Shown here: positions 43,735-53,775 of the stretch, piece after piece
Position numbering within the stretch: the first letter of the stretch is position 1
Layout: the number at the start of each line of letters is the position of its first letter
Source of the DNA: Usnea hakonensis
Taxonomy: Eukaryota > Ascomycota > Lecanoromycetes > Lecanorales > Parmeliaceae
Direction: 5' to 3'
DNA: 64,000 bases
NCBI GenBank assembly: GCA_013423325.1
Contig: BLJB01000121.1
Location: 336 to 64,335, forward strand
Position numbers and translations under genes: made by a program
Notes under the pieces: model-generated
Database searches by the model: none
What the model saw: the letters and a program-made list of their open reading frames with translations, nothing else
What the model was told of the DNA's origin: nothing

Positions 43735-46700
43735 ATGACACCCAATCATGATCATCTTACAAGTCCAAGTAAGAAAAGAAAGCAACCTGTCAATGCCATG
43801 AAACGCGATCAACCTATCTTTACCCAACACAAACCCAATCCTTCCCTCCAACAGCCGCCCGACTTTCTCACTGACAGCCTCAACACCTCGTACATCCCCA
43901 GTCCTAGTCCACCAAAGAGTCCGACACGACAACATGTGCGCCCAAAGCCTAGACACAACTTACTGAGTTCTAGCTCCTTAGGCGCTGCCTTCAAAGCTAC
44001 GCCAAAGCGAGACGACGAGAATAAACCACCCTCTTCCTCTTCATCAGATCACAAACGCTCTTCGAGATCTCTGAAGCCACGCCCAACGCAGAATCCCCCT
44101 CGTACAAATCCAAAGACACCCAGCAAGTCAGCGCAGAATACGACGCGCACTCGAACACCAAGTCCATTGCGAGGACGAGCCACTTCCATCACATCGCCTA
44201 CTGCTTCCGAGTCGTCTCCACCTCGTGGGTACGCTGAGGCCTACCAGCGCATCGTTGAAGAAGAGAATTTGGCGCAGGAAGAGTCGCTAGAAGACATGGA
44301 GGATATTACCGGGTATGATTTCAACGGGCAGGATAGGTCGCAAGATCTTGATCGCATGCGATCGCGACGGATACAACGCTCCGCATCTCCTATATCTATT
44401 AAGGCTTCCCGAAGAGCTTCTTCAGGAGGCGCCATGGAAGGAGGCGTACAAGCTGAGGTTGACGACAAGGAGAACATTGTGCATGATACTGATGGCGAGT
44501 CAAGCGCATCTTATCTAGAGAATATTACCGACACCTCTTTGGACAGCGCGTCGTCCCAGTACGCAAAGGATTTACAAAGACTCCAAGGTGCATTGAACAG
44601 TGGAAAGAAGGCGTTCAGTAAAGCGAGAGTTGGAGACAGGGTCGGACTCACTATCGACAACTTGCAGCGCAAAGGAAGTAACGATTCTTTGGGAAGCGCG
44701 TTCAGTGCCGGGAGTCTGAGCAACAGAGGCTCTGACCCGTCTGTCAACGTGCCCAAGGCCTGGGGAAGGAAGGCAAAGCCGGGAAAGGATTGGCTCAGCC
44801 GAATCAACAGTAGAAGTGGCAAGCTCACTGGTGATGTTCCCAAGCGTCATTCCTCTGGAGATCAAATCATTGCGGAAAATGAGAAACGTGAATCGTCGGA
44901 ACCAATTGACGAGTGGACAGCAACTGCAGCTGAGGTCCCATTACCCTCAGTAGAAGATTCTTCACAGCCATCCCTGTCGTCTCGAGACTCGACACCAACC
45001 ACCGCAGCCCAGCGGAGTACCTCCTTGGATCGGCGAAGGCAATGGGAGGTCAGTGACGATGACTTTACTGGACGATCTTTTCAGGTGTCCGATAGTCCAC
45101 CGATTCGGATTAGAAACAGCAATCTTGATCGCATCCGAGAGCGTGAGATAGAGACCCTCGAGAAGAGAGCAGTTACAACGAACAGACTCGGCGAGCTCCG
45201 CAAAAAAACATCTGCAGAAAGTCCGCGAAGAAGGCTAGGATTCGAAGAGGCTCATTCCGTTGACAATGATGGTACAAGCGAAGCTTCTCCACAAAGACGC
45301 GTATCCGTCAATTCTACGCTACAGCCAGAGCAGACGGATCCAAGCCAAGACAATATATTAAAGCCTACTCTAGATGACACCGGAGAAGCTATTCCGGACA
45401 CCCCTGTTGTGATTTACAGAGCCAATTCTCGTGGCATTGTTTCTTCGACGGAGCAAAGCGCCAGGCAGTCCGAGTCAAAAAGCCAAAGGTCCCGCCGACC
45501 AAGCCACGAACGGAAAGACTCCCATGATCTTCTCAAAAGACTCGCCAAAGCAACGAGTGAAAGTCCTAGTCCCGCAAAACAGTCCAACGAGCCAAGTGAG
45601 GAGGGCCAAGATCAAATCCAACAGACACCGCAGAACCCTAGACCTACTAGCAACCTTAAGACACCGATTGTGACTGGCGCGTGGGTGGATCAGACCATGG
45701 CGGACACGCCACAGGATTCAAGGACAGATGTCAATTTAAAAACGCCTCTAGTAACGGGTGCTTGGATCGACACACCTCTACCTACTGGGGGGCGAGGACC
45801 TCCGATGCCGACACCATCTGATGCTGAGGATGAGAAAGAACTCGGAAGCGGCAAGCTCGGCGCCGCAGAGCTAATACACAGACTCAGTCCCAACACCATA
45901 TCTGCGCGCCCGATACTGCAGGATCAGGCTCCTCTCAAGTATTCAGGACCACCACTGGCTAAATCTGCGCTACAAGAGATCATCAACGACGCTCGGGCTC
46001 CAAAATCAGAAAGATCTAGGAAAACGTCTCCGCATTCTGACTCCGAAGAAGATCCCACCTTCCACCTCGGGGAGTCGACCATCCAATCCCTCGAAGAATT
46101 AATAGCAAAAGACGAAGACTTCTCCACTCTCCTCGCCCCAACACCACCATCTCCCGAAACCGCATCCTCATCCCCCGAGCCATCACCTTCCTCCCAAGCC
46201 GTCACGACGACATCCAGATCCTCTCGCCTCTCGGACCTCCAAACATACACTCATCTCCTCTCCCGCCTCACCAACCTCGGCCCCTCCCTCCGCGCATCTA
46301 AAAGGCAAATCGCCTCCCTTGAACGCATCATCTCCACACCTCCCGCGGCCCGTGCGACCCAAACCATAACAGACCGCAACACCGACCAAGCCGAATGCCC
46401 CGAAGCGGGCGAATTCCACGACTTCATCTGGCCCTGCCAACGCTGCGGCTGCCCGGGCCGCATGGACCCGGACCTCGGTCCCCTCCTCACCTTCCGCGAC
46501 AACATCACCACCTCCCTCTCCGTCCCCATCCCCCGCCTCTGGCACTGGCGCAGCAAACACGACTGGCGGCCCCGACTCACCTGGCTCGGTCTCGTCACCC
46601 TCCTCGCGTGCTCCCTCTGCTGGGCCGAAATGTGGGCCCGCGCCCGCTTCTGCCACCCCGTTTACGCGAGGAGCATGGTGGGCTACGGCGTCGACATCAA

Positions 46701-46959
46701 TGCGCCCCGGCCGCCGTTCGTGCTGGCTAAAGTGCTGTACAAACATACGGCCCTGGGCACCGTCGTGGCGCCGTTTTATCATCTCGTGAGGGTCATGGTC
46801 AAGGTCGTGGCGGGGCTGGTGGGCTATTTTGTGGGGTTCGCGGGTGGCGGGAAGGAGGAGGGGATGCAGCAGCAGCGGCAGCCTGTGAGTCGGGATCCGA
46901 GGATTCCGAGACCGGCGTGGGGGCCTGATTTGGGCATGATGGATGACGAGTATTTATGA
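43735..46959 (+). CDS. Large disordered protein with C-terminal membrane segments; function unknown
   Basis: A single 1074-codon frame. The first 800 or so residues are Ser/Pro/Arg-rich and disordered, with a helical patch GYAEAYQRIVEEENLAQEES and a DWLSRINSRSGK stretch. Two near-identical repeats, LKTP[IL]VTGAW[VI]D, occur at about residues 641-653 and 670-682. A Ser-rich tail leads to an ordered C-terminus: ECPEAGEFHDFIWPCQRCGCPG, a membrane segment (LTWLGLVTLLACSLCWAEMW), the conserved MVGYGVDINAPRPPFV, and a second hydrophobic stretch (VMVKVVAGLVGYFVGFAG). I recall this C-terminal pattern from other Pezizomycotina proteins of unknown role; an association with the nuclear envelope or spindle pole body would be a guess. 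GC content rises sharply after about 46100. Confidence 0.8.
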   Translation: MTPNHDHLTSPSKKRKQPVNAMKRDQPIFTQHKPNPSLQQPPDFLTDSLNTSYIPSPSPPKSPTRQHVRPKPRHNLLSSSSLGAAFKATPKRDDENKPPSSSSSDHKRSSRSLKPRPTQNPPRTNPKTPSKSAQNTTRTRTPSPLRGRATSITSPTASESSPPRGYAEAYQRIVEEENLAQEESLEDMEDITGYDFNGQDRSQDLDRMRSRRIQRSASPISIKASRRASSGGAMEGGVQAEVDDKENIVHDTDGESSASYLENITDTSLDSASSQYAKDLQRLQGALNSGKKAFSKARVGDRVGLTIDNLQRKGSNDSLGSAFSAGSLSNRGSDPSVNVPKAWGRKAKPGKDWLSRINSRSGKLTGDVPKRHSSGDQIIAENEKRESSEPIDEWTATAAEVPLPSVEDSSQPSLSSRDSTPTTAAQRSTSLDRRRQWEVSDDDFTGRSFQVSDSPPIRIRNSNLDRIREREIETLEKRAVTTNRLGELRKKTSAESPRRRLGFEEAHSVDNDGTSEASPQRRVSVNSTLQPEQTDPSQDNILKPTLDDTGEAIPDTPVVIYRANSRGIVSSTEQSARQSESKSQRSRRPSHERKDSHDLLKRLAKATSESPSPAKQSNEPSEEGQDQIQQTPQNPRPTSNLKTPIVTGAWVDQTMADTPQDSRTDVNLKTPLVTGAWIDTPLPTGGRGPPMPTPSDAEDEKELGSGKLGAAELIHRLSPNTISARPILQDQAPLKYSGPPLAKSALQEIINDARAPKSERSRKTSPHSDSEEDPTFHLGESTIQSLEELIAKDEDFSTLLAPTPPSPETASSSPEPSPSSQAVTTTSRSSRLSDLQTYTHLLSRLTNLGPSLRASKRQIASLERIISTPPAARATQTITDRNTDQAECPEAGEFHDFIWPCQRCGCPGRMDPDLGPLLTFRDNITTSLSVPIPRLWHWRSKHDWRPRLTWLGLVTLLACSLCWAEMWARARFCHPVYARSMVGYGVDINAPRPPFVLAKVLYKHTALGTVVAPFYHLVRVMVKVVAGLVGYFVGFAGGGKEEGMQQQRQPVSRDPRIPRPAWGPDLGMMDDEYL

Positions 46960-48392
46960 AGGATTGGCGCTTCCCCGTCTCGTCTCATCGCATCTTGTCT
47001 CTTCTCATCTCGCTGAGTGCGTTCTGTAACTTCAACCTTTAAACCCGGTTACGTTTTCTGCCGGGGAGGTTACTTGGACAGATGCGTGCTTTCTTGCATG
47101 CGATATACCAACGAAAATTTTATCTTCTCTTGGCCTGGCAGAACACCGTATCCATGGCACACACATATCCTTCAAAGATGTTTTTCCACGTGCCTATCCA
47201 TATATCCATCCATCCATCCAGCCCAGCCAAGCCCCGAACTTCCACGCGCGAAACGGCAAGCCGCAGAGGCGAATCCTCGTTTTACGAGAATGCATCGTGG
47301 ATATATATATCTCGAGACAAGCTACGATGGGGGGTGCTCCCTTTCTTTCTTTTGAGGTTGCGGTGCGGTGCTGTGCGCATCATGATAATGATGCTGTTGC
47401 CATCCTCCCCCTCCCCCTCCCCCATCCTCGTCATATCTAGCGTGTGCCATTAGCTGTGGATGATGCTTCATCATCGAACGCTGCTTCATCAGCAAGCGTT
47501 TCTGGAGTCGAGAGCGGAGTTGGGGAGTTGAGGATAGAGCTGGGAGTTGAGACCGGCCGGAAATGAGACCGGGAAATGAGACTGGAAATGAGCCCTGAGA
47601 CTCAGCCTGGGAGTGCAAGAGAAGAGGCTTGTAAGAAGCGGAAAAAAGGAAGTTATAAGAGGGGTGGGGGGGAGGAAGAAGTTGTATCATGGGTACTATT
47701 ACGGATGGAAATGGGGGTGCTAGGTATTGTGGGTATTGTGGGGGAATCGATGGAACTCGATGGCACTCTACCTCACGGCGCCGGCGTGCGGTAAGGCAAT
47801 ACGGGGGGCAACGGACGAATCGATTTCTTGAATGAAAGGGAAGAAGAAGGGAAAGAGGTGAGGAAGTGCGAAAGGGATCTTGCAATGAATGATATAGCAC
47901 CCCTCCTCACGCATGTAATGCCACTGCGCTAGACCGGACAAGGAGTGGGAGGGGGGATAAGATGCCTTGAGCATGGGTACAATACATACTTATAGTATAC
48001 GTATACGATTTAGTAGGAACTGTGCAAGTGTTCCATGCGTGTCGTCATCCTCTGCTCCAGAATGTGCTGATTAGTAGTATGATAAGTAGTAATCGATCTT
48101 ACATAGCACTTATCTCTCTCTTCGCCTTTCTTTTCACTTTTGCTTCAGATTTCGCTTTTGCTTCGAAGGTGAACCAAAACCAACCCCAGCCAATAAGTAT
48201 GGCCAACCCGATTCTAAGCCTCCTACCGTACCGGCAAGCGATGCAATCCACCAAGGAAGCCGTATCATCGTTATCATAAGCCTCTTTTCGTCGCTGGGCT
48301 CTTTTGCTTTCTTTCTCGCTCGCATGCATTGCGATGACCGCCTTCTATATACAGTTCTTTTCCTCTGGATGGCTTGAGCTTAATCCCAAGAC
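46960..48392. other. Tail-to-tail intergenic region
   Basis: 1.43 kb between a plus-strand and a minus-strand gene. Contains TCCA repeats (47205-47220), a (GGAATGAGACTGG)-like short repeat near 47563-47590 and a 192-codon minus-strand frame with no recognisable domain. No gene supported. Confidence 0.5.
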
Positions 48393-51351
48393 TCACCTCC
48401 CTCTATAGGCTTCATACCCCGTCTCCTCGCCTTGCGGCACCCCTATGTAACCACTCCCGCCTGTCCGCCATCGATCCAAGCCGTACTGCTGTTCGTCTTC
48501 CGTAGTGCCAACGGGTTGCGCGCCGGATAAGAGGTTGCGCTCGCTATCGTTGCTATTATGGTAGAGATTGCCTCTTCCAGCACTCGATTGACGAGAATGA
48601 TCCCGGTAGGCGGGGCTCATCTGCCGTAGTTGCTGCTGTGGACTTTGCCTCCCCGAACCAGCATCGGGCCCCGGACTCGACGCTCTGGAGCTCGACGGAG
48701 AGCCCCCGTCCCTTCCGAGAAAGGATCTGGGCGTGCTACTGCGTTCTGACACAAGATCCTGAGGCCGTCCGTAAAGTTCACCATCACCGTCATGCTCCTC
48801 CGAGAAATCCGTTCGGTCCTTGAAGTATCCAAAATCAAGATGAGATTCTGGCACCACTTCGAACATATTTTTCTCTTTTTGCTGCTCAGGCGCAAACCTT
48901 GCGGTTTTGCCAGGAACATCTCTGGACATGGGATCCATAGCGATGTCTGAGTAGCCCATGGGCGCTGAATTGCTGTTCTCGGGATTAAGGCGGCCGCGGT
49001 AGACTTGCCCGATGACGTGTTGCGCTTTGGCGTGGACCATGGGTGTCATCAATTTGGAGTAGAGAGCTGGGTGACCAAACTTGGTGCCTACACGATCATT
49101 CTTACGGGCCTTATGGCCTGCGTCTGTGAGATGTTCTGGGTCTTTGAGCGTAGCTCGAGTGTAAAAGTCGTTCTGGTCGTCAAAAGTGGAGGCGCAGTAG
49201 AATTTGAAACCGAGGAGTAGAAGCGGAAGCGGCGCCATCACACCGACTAGGACCCATGTACCTCCGGACTTGAGGACGAGGGCGATGATGAAATCGGCTA
49301 GTATGGTTGCGAAGACGAGACGGTTGAAGAGGATGCGCCAGTATTGTCCGCCGGATTCTGTTTTGGTGATCAAAACGTAGAGGAGTAAATACTTTTTAAG
49401 CCAGTAGTCGACGGCGAAATAGAAGGCTGTGATTGGGATGACTAGGGGTTGAACGGTGATGAAGCAGAGGGCTACGGTAGCATAGAAAAGGAAATAGTTA
49501 TAGTAGACGGCATAGTCCATAGCAGGTGGGGCAGTCCACTCAATGGTCTGTCGAGGTGTGGGGCTCATGAACTTTCTGTTGAACCAGCCCCATGTAAGAT
49601 TGAGTACCTGTGCGAGATCTGCGGCAGCTCCTAGATTCCGTTGTAGGAGCCAGGTTAACCAGAATTCCGACACTTGGCATAGACCATAAACCAAATGGGA
49701 CAAAAGATGGCCCTTTTTAATTGCATCCCAGACGCCATTCTGATTGTTCTCGGCGACGTAGGATACGAACGTGAAAATGACAGAGAAGGTTGAGAAGACG
49801 ACCAGATTATTAAAGACGAAGAAGGCATATAGCTTAGTCGCGACATGACGCTCTCGAGAAGTCTTTGTTGTGTCCCCAGCATGGATGGACAGCCTTCTGA
49901 AGATGATGGGAAGTATAAGATAGACGAGAGAGGTCAGCGCTGGAGAAGCGATACCTTGCACGATGGACCAGATTGTTGTGTGACGATAGAATTCCTTCTT
50001 GAATCCTCCCCAAATGTTTGCGAGGTTGGTTAAATTTGACAGGAAGATAGCAATCAGAGCGTTGGGAGCAATCCATATGATGGTGAGAATGACAATCCAG
50101 AAATTGTTGATAAATCGCTTCCAATTTCGATCCTTCTTCGATAAAGGAAGATTCTTCCATATGAGATCGTTGGGTCTCGGGGCCATTTTGATCGTCGTCC
50201 CTTGAGGATGCTTCTTCTTTGCCGCATATGCTACGGTATGCGCGTCCTCGATCCTCTCATAGCTGGCAAACCCGAAGGGCATAGGATTACGCTTGTCGAT
50301 TAATTCTCGCACATGCTTGATCTCAACCTCCAAATCACCTATGCGATCGGTAAGGTAATCAATCGCATCCACTTTCTGGCCACCGTTATTTTTACGGTAT
50401 TTTTTCGATGGCGTGATTGTGGGGCGACTTGCTGGAAGGTTTTCGGGGTTCTTCAAGTATTTCGCCAAGACATTCTCCAGCTCCCTGACCACCTTTTCGT
50501 GCTCTTCAATCAATTCTGGTAGCTCTTTAACATTGCGAGCTATTGCGGCTCGAGGTAGACCAGTTGTTTGTTCCACCTGATCTGTCAAGCGTAGGATACC
50601 TTCGTCCGTCCGTGAGGCAGAGGGAATATCGGTGACCATCAGTGTCCGCGAATGCAACGCTGTCAGATACTCGGCGCTTTCGAAGTACTGCCTTCTCATC
50701 CGAGTGACTGCAGTATAATTCCGCCACAGAAAGAAGGCCACGATGATGTTGATTGCCCACGCACAGACGACATGTACCCATAAAGCGGCCCCAGTAACAT
50801 ATAGAGGAGTACTAATATTTAAAAAGGAGTGGTCGGTATTGATTTTACTCTTCTTGCTGCTAATGATGTTGGCCGGAAGTAAGATCGCAACCGCGATGAC
50901 TGTCACCAAGCTGAATATATTTCTGCACATTCTCGTGAATCGTAGAAATATCGTGGCATCAAGTCCAACCTTTTCCACAAGTTCTGCCTCTCCGGTTGAA
51001 GTAACAGGCCAGAACCAGGCAAATAAGCCTTTCCCAATTCGAGGAGGAGCATGCTTGTCGTCTGCATATTTCAGTTTTGGGGCGTAAACGACGGAGTTGT
51101 GGGGCCGCAGAAATGAGAAGGCAAGGGTGATCATTATCATGGTTCCCACGGAATACCCCAAGGCGGATAAGACGGCGGTTTGGTGAAACTGGACGCCACA
51201 GTAAATATCACTGAGTTCGGTAGAGGACATACAAGCTTACCGTGTTTGTGAAAGGGTTTGCGACTAGACATAAGAGCTGCTGAGGGCCCGGGAGTGTCGA
51301 ACAGTCTGGCCCGCTGGTTTGGGCAGGGGACGCTGTTATTGTGCCTGACAT
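48393..51351 (-). CDS. CSC1: CSC1/OSCA-type calcium-permeable stress-gated channel
   Basis: The CSC1/OSCA/TMEM63 family forms mechanosensitive or osmosensitive cation channels in the plasma membrane; the fungal RSN1/PHM7-type domains are present. Two exons, 51241-51351 and 48393-51188, give 968 aa. Exon 1 (MSGTITASPAQTSGPDCSTL...NPFTNT) is proposed because a 52-bp GT-AG intron joins it in phase 0 to FHQTAVLSALGYSVG; otherwise the frame would start at 51230 with a shorter N-terminus. TM1 is about residues 45-65, followed by LRPHNSVVYAPKLKYADD, then VEKVGLDATIFLRFTRM. A cytosolic loop contains MVTDIP and the conserved FGFASYERIEDAH and IWKNL motifs, then eight or so TM segments. The tail is Ser-rich and disordered. 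The stop codon TGA lies inside a GTGAGT donor-like sequence. Confidence 0.9.
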
Positions 51352-52329
51352 GGTCACAGCTGGGGAGATTGGACCTCTTCAGAATCGTTCGATATGGATG
51401 TCAAATTGCGAGCGTGATCTAGATACGTCGGCCGAAATGGTTGAAGCTCAAGCAAGACATGGAAATCGCCAGAGGTTGAGAGCGATAGTGGCTCTCGTCA
51501 AGTCGGATGTTGGGTCTTGGCAACCGCTTGGGTGCTGTGGGATTGAATAGCTTTGTCGATACACGCAGTGAATATGATCGCTGAAGACAGTCAAAGCAGA
51601 GACAAAGTAAAGAAAGGTCTTGTATAATGGTAAAGATTGGCGGAAGAACAAAGGCCAAAAGAATGGTTCGTATAAAAACTAGTCAAGTTATTGTATACAG
51701 TAGTCCTCGTGTTTGGACAGATATAAAACAGAGAGATCCCTGATTCCGGTCCCTGATACCCCACCAAAAAAGCTTCGAATAAGCCTAGCCCTACCCCCCT
51801 TAAAATACACATACTCTAGTACCTTACTGATTTACTACTATAAATATCTTCTTGCATTTTTTTTTTCAATGCGGAGATACCCGCCATACGAGTCCATACC
51901 TTATCTGATTGTATACGTGCATTAAATTTCTGACGGATTAAATTGACTGAATGTAAATTTGAGGAGGCGCTTTGCATCATCTGGCACCCTCATCAGGACA
52001 GGCAAATTGCAAAATTCGCGCAGATGCAAGTATCGTAGGATTAGTGGTAACATTTACATACTCGGCCCTTTTGATGGATTCCTGGGCACAAGACATCGAA
52101 TCCTCTTCCCCTAAATGTCACACGACGCTCCGAGCTGACCTCGTTCATGCCAATACCCTCTTTCACCATACCACGCATTAGCACCATTTTCTTGGTGCTC
52201 GATCTCGCTTCGATTTGACATTCGAAAGCCCCAAATCATATATATGCTGTGAGAATGGTTGAATGACCCAAACGTGGTTCGATGCATGCCAATCAAGGCG
52301 CGTTCGGATGTCCTTTTAATGGAGAAAAG
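51352..52329. other. Intergenic region CSC1-bL9m
   Basis: About 980 bp between two minus-strand genes (CSC1 5' side, bL9m 3' side). Only frames under 80 codons. AT-rich near 51800-51960. No feature supported. Confidence 0.5.
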
Positions 52330-53320
52330 CTATGTCTGGCTGACCTCCTGTGCTTTTACGCACACCGTCCTGACTACCGCCTCCCCACCCTTGACCCGCA
52401 CTTCTATTTGGAAGTCGCCTAATGCCTTCAACCTATCTCCTTCGATGCCACTATCTCGATGCATAGACTCATCATCTCCATCTTGGACGATTCTTATATC
52501 TTCTGCCCCAATGACAACCTTTGATCCTTGGGTTGTTTCCGCTAGGACCGCTTTTATCGATTCCGCCATGTCTGCCGTGGACACAGAACCAAATATAGTC
52601 GTTAGTTGACGCTGCGGGGATTTCAAAAAGGGCTTTGAAGCCGCCTCAAGTTCTGCGGCGGCTGAACTGGTGGCTCGTCTTGATCGGCTGGGCGGTTCTT
52701 GAATGGTGACTTCCGAATCAGGGACGCTGATGGGAGTCCTGTAGAATATAAGGCTCGGGGGTAAGGACGCCTCTAATATCTCCGAAGCTTGCTTTGGCTG
52801 CTTCCATTGTCAATCTTCGCAATGGCCTTTTATAAACATAAGACAGACATACCGTCAAGAGTTTTGTAGGAACATCGACTACTTTCTCCTCCTCACGCGC
52901 CTGATTGTTTGGACCTGGCTCCTCCTTCGGCTTCATGCCAAAATTAAAGTCTCGCTCGGCAACTACATCTTTCGGCTTGAGACCTTGTAGTGTAGACGCG
53001 GTCATATATTCTGCCTTGTGCCTTGGATACCAGCTGTTGCGCATGCGTCCTGGCTCAACAGGACAGATGGAGCCTACAACATTACAAGCATTAGCGGCTT
53101 CGGAATGTTTGCAATCAAAAAGAACCCTGCCTTTTGCCCCAAATCCTGTAATGTCCTCCAACAGCTTCACGTTAATTGTAGTCGGTCGTTTCGCAGACTT
53201 CTTCTTCCCTCGCAGTTGCCGGTAGAAGGGGAACCATAGCTGCGAAACATCGTCTCTCGCTATCCGACGTATACAGAATGAACAACAGGTGTATCTAGCG
53301 GAAGTCGAAAGCGCAGCCAT
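52330..53320 (-). CDS. MRPL50: Mitochondrial ribosomal protein bL9m
   Basis: bL9m is part of the mitochondrial large ribosomal subunit. Three exons, 53131-53320, 52853-53073 and 52330-52797, give 292 aa. The presequence is followed by RGKKKSAKRPTTINVKLLED, the L9 start, then GFGAKGSICPVEPGRMRNSWYP, the L9 N-terminal signature (compare G-x-KG-x-IVPV-x-PG-x-x-RN), and HKAEYMT. Exon 3 encodes a C-terminal L9 domain (LTTIFGSVSTADMAESIKAVL). Intron 1 is stop-free in frame and only joins well if it begins with GC (AAAAG|GCAGGG ... TTGTAG), so a GC-AG intron is proposed; unspliced, the signature is broken by 19 residues. Intron 2 is GT-AG. The gene is divergent from UBP16, 455 bp away. Confidence 0.88.
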
Positions 53321-53775
53321 GATATAAATCAGAAATAATTAATCCGCCTCGGACAGAATGCCTTGGCTTCGTCTTCTGTCTTGAGTAAAATAGGGTTAGC
53401 CCTAGAAACATGCGGCATTGCGGACAAGGCGGGAGGGGAATAATGAATCTCAAGCAGCAGAGCAACTTGCCACTGTCAGCATTTATTGCAGGGCATGGCA
53501 GAAGAAGAACCTCATTCAATCGGACGATCAGACACAGGCTGCGGGCAATTTGATGCAGCAAAGCTTTTGCCCCTACTATGCGAAGCGGCCCTCAACAGGC
53601 AACCCCCACTATATTCTAGACTATCTTCGTTCCGTCTACATTTACCCGACCCTCTATTTGAGAACCACCATAGAGGGCTTTTCAGGTGCTAAACACCCAT
53701 CACTCCCAGAGAATTGTCCTTGGAAAGAAGCCTCCGGCCAGAGTCTCCACCAATGGCGAAGTCGTAGCATACACG
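53321..53775. promoter_or_regulatory. Divergent promoter region bL9m / UBP16
   Basis: 455 bp shared by two genes for mitochondrial proteins. The plus frame is open from 53686 but conservation favours ATG 53776. No clear motif is seen. Confidence 0.5.

Noticed and set aside
46183..46782. 199-codon minus-strand frame
   Set aside because: Antisense to the GC-rich end of the 1074-aa protein; Gly/Glu/Arg composition without domain.
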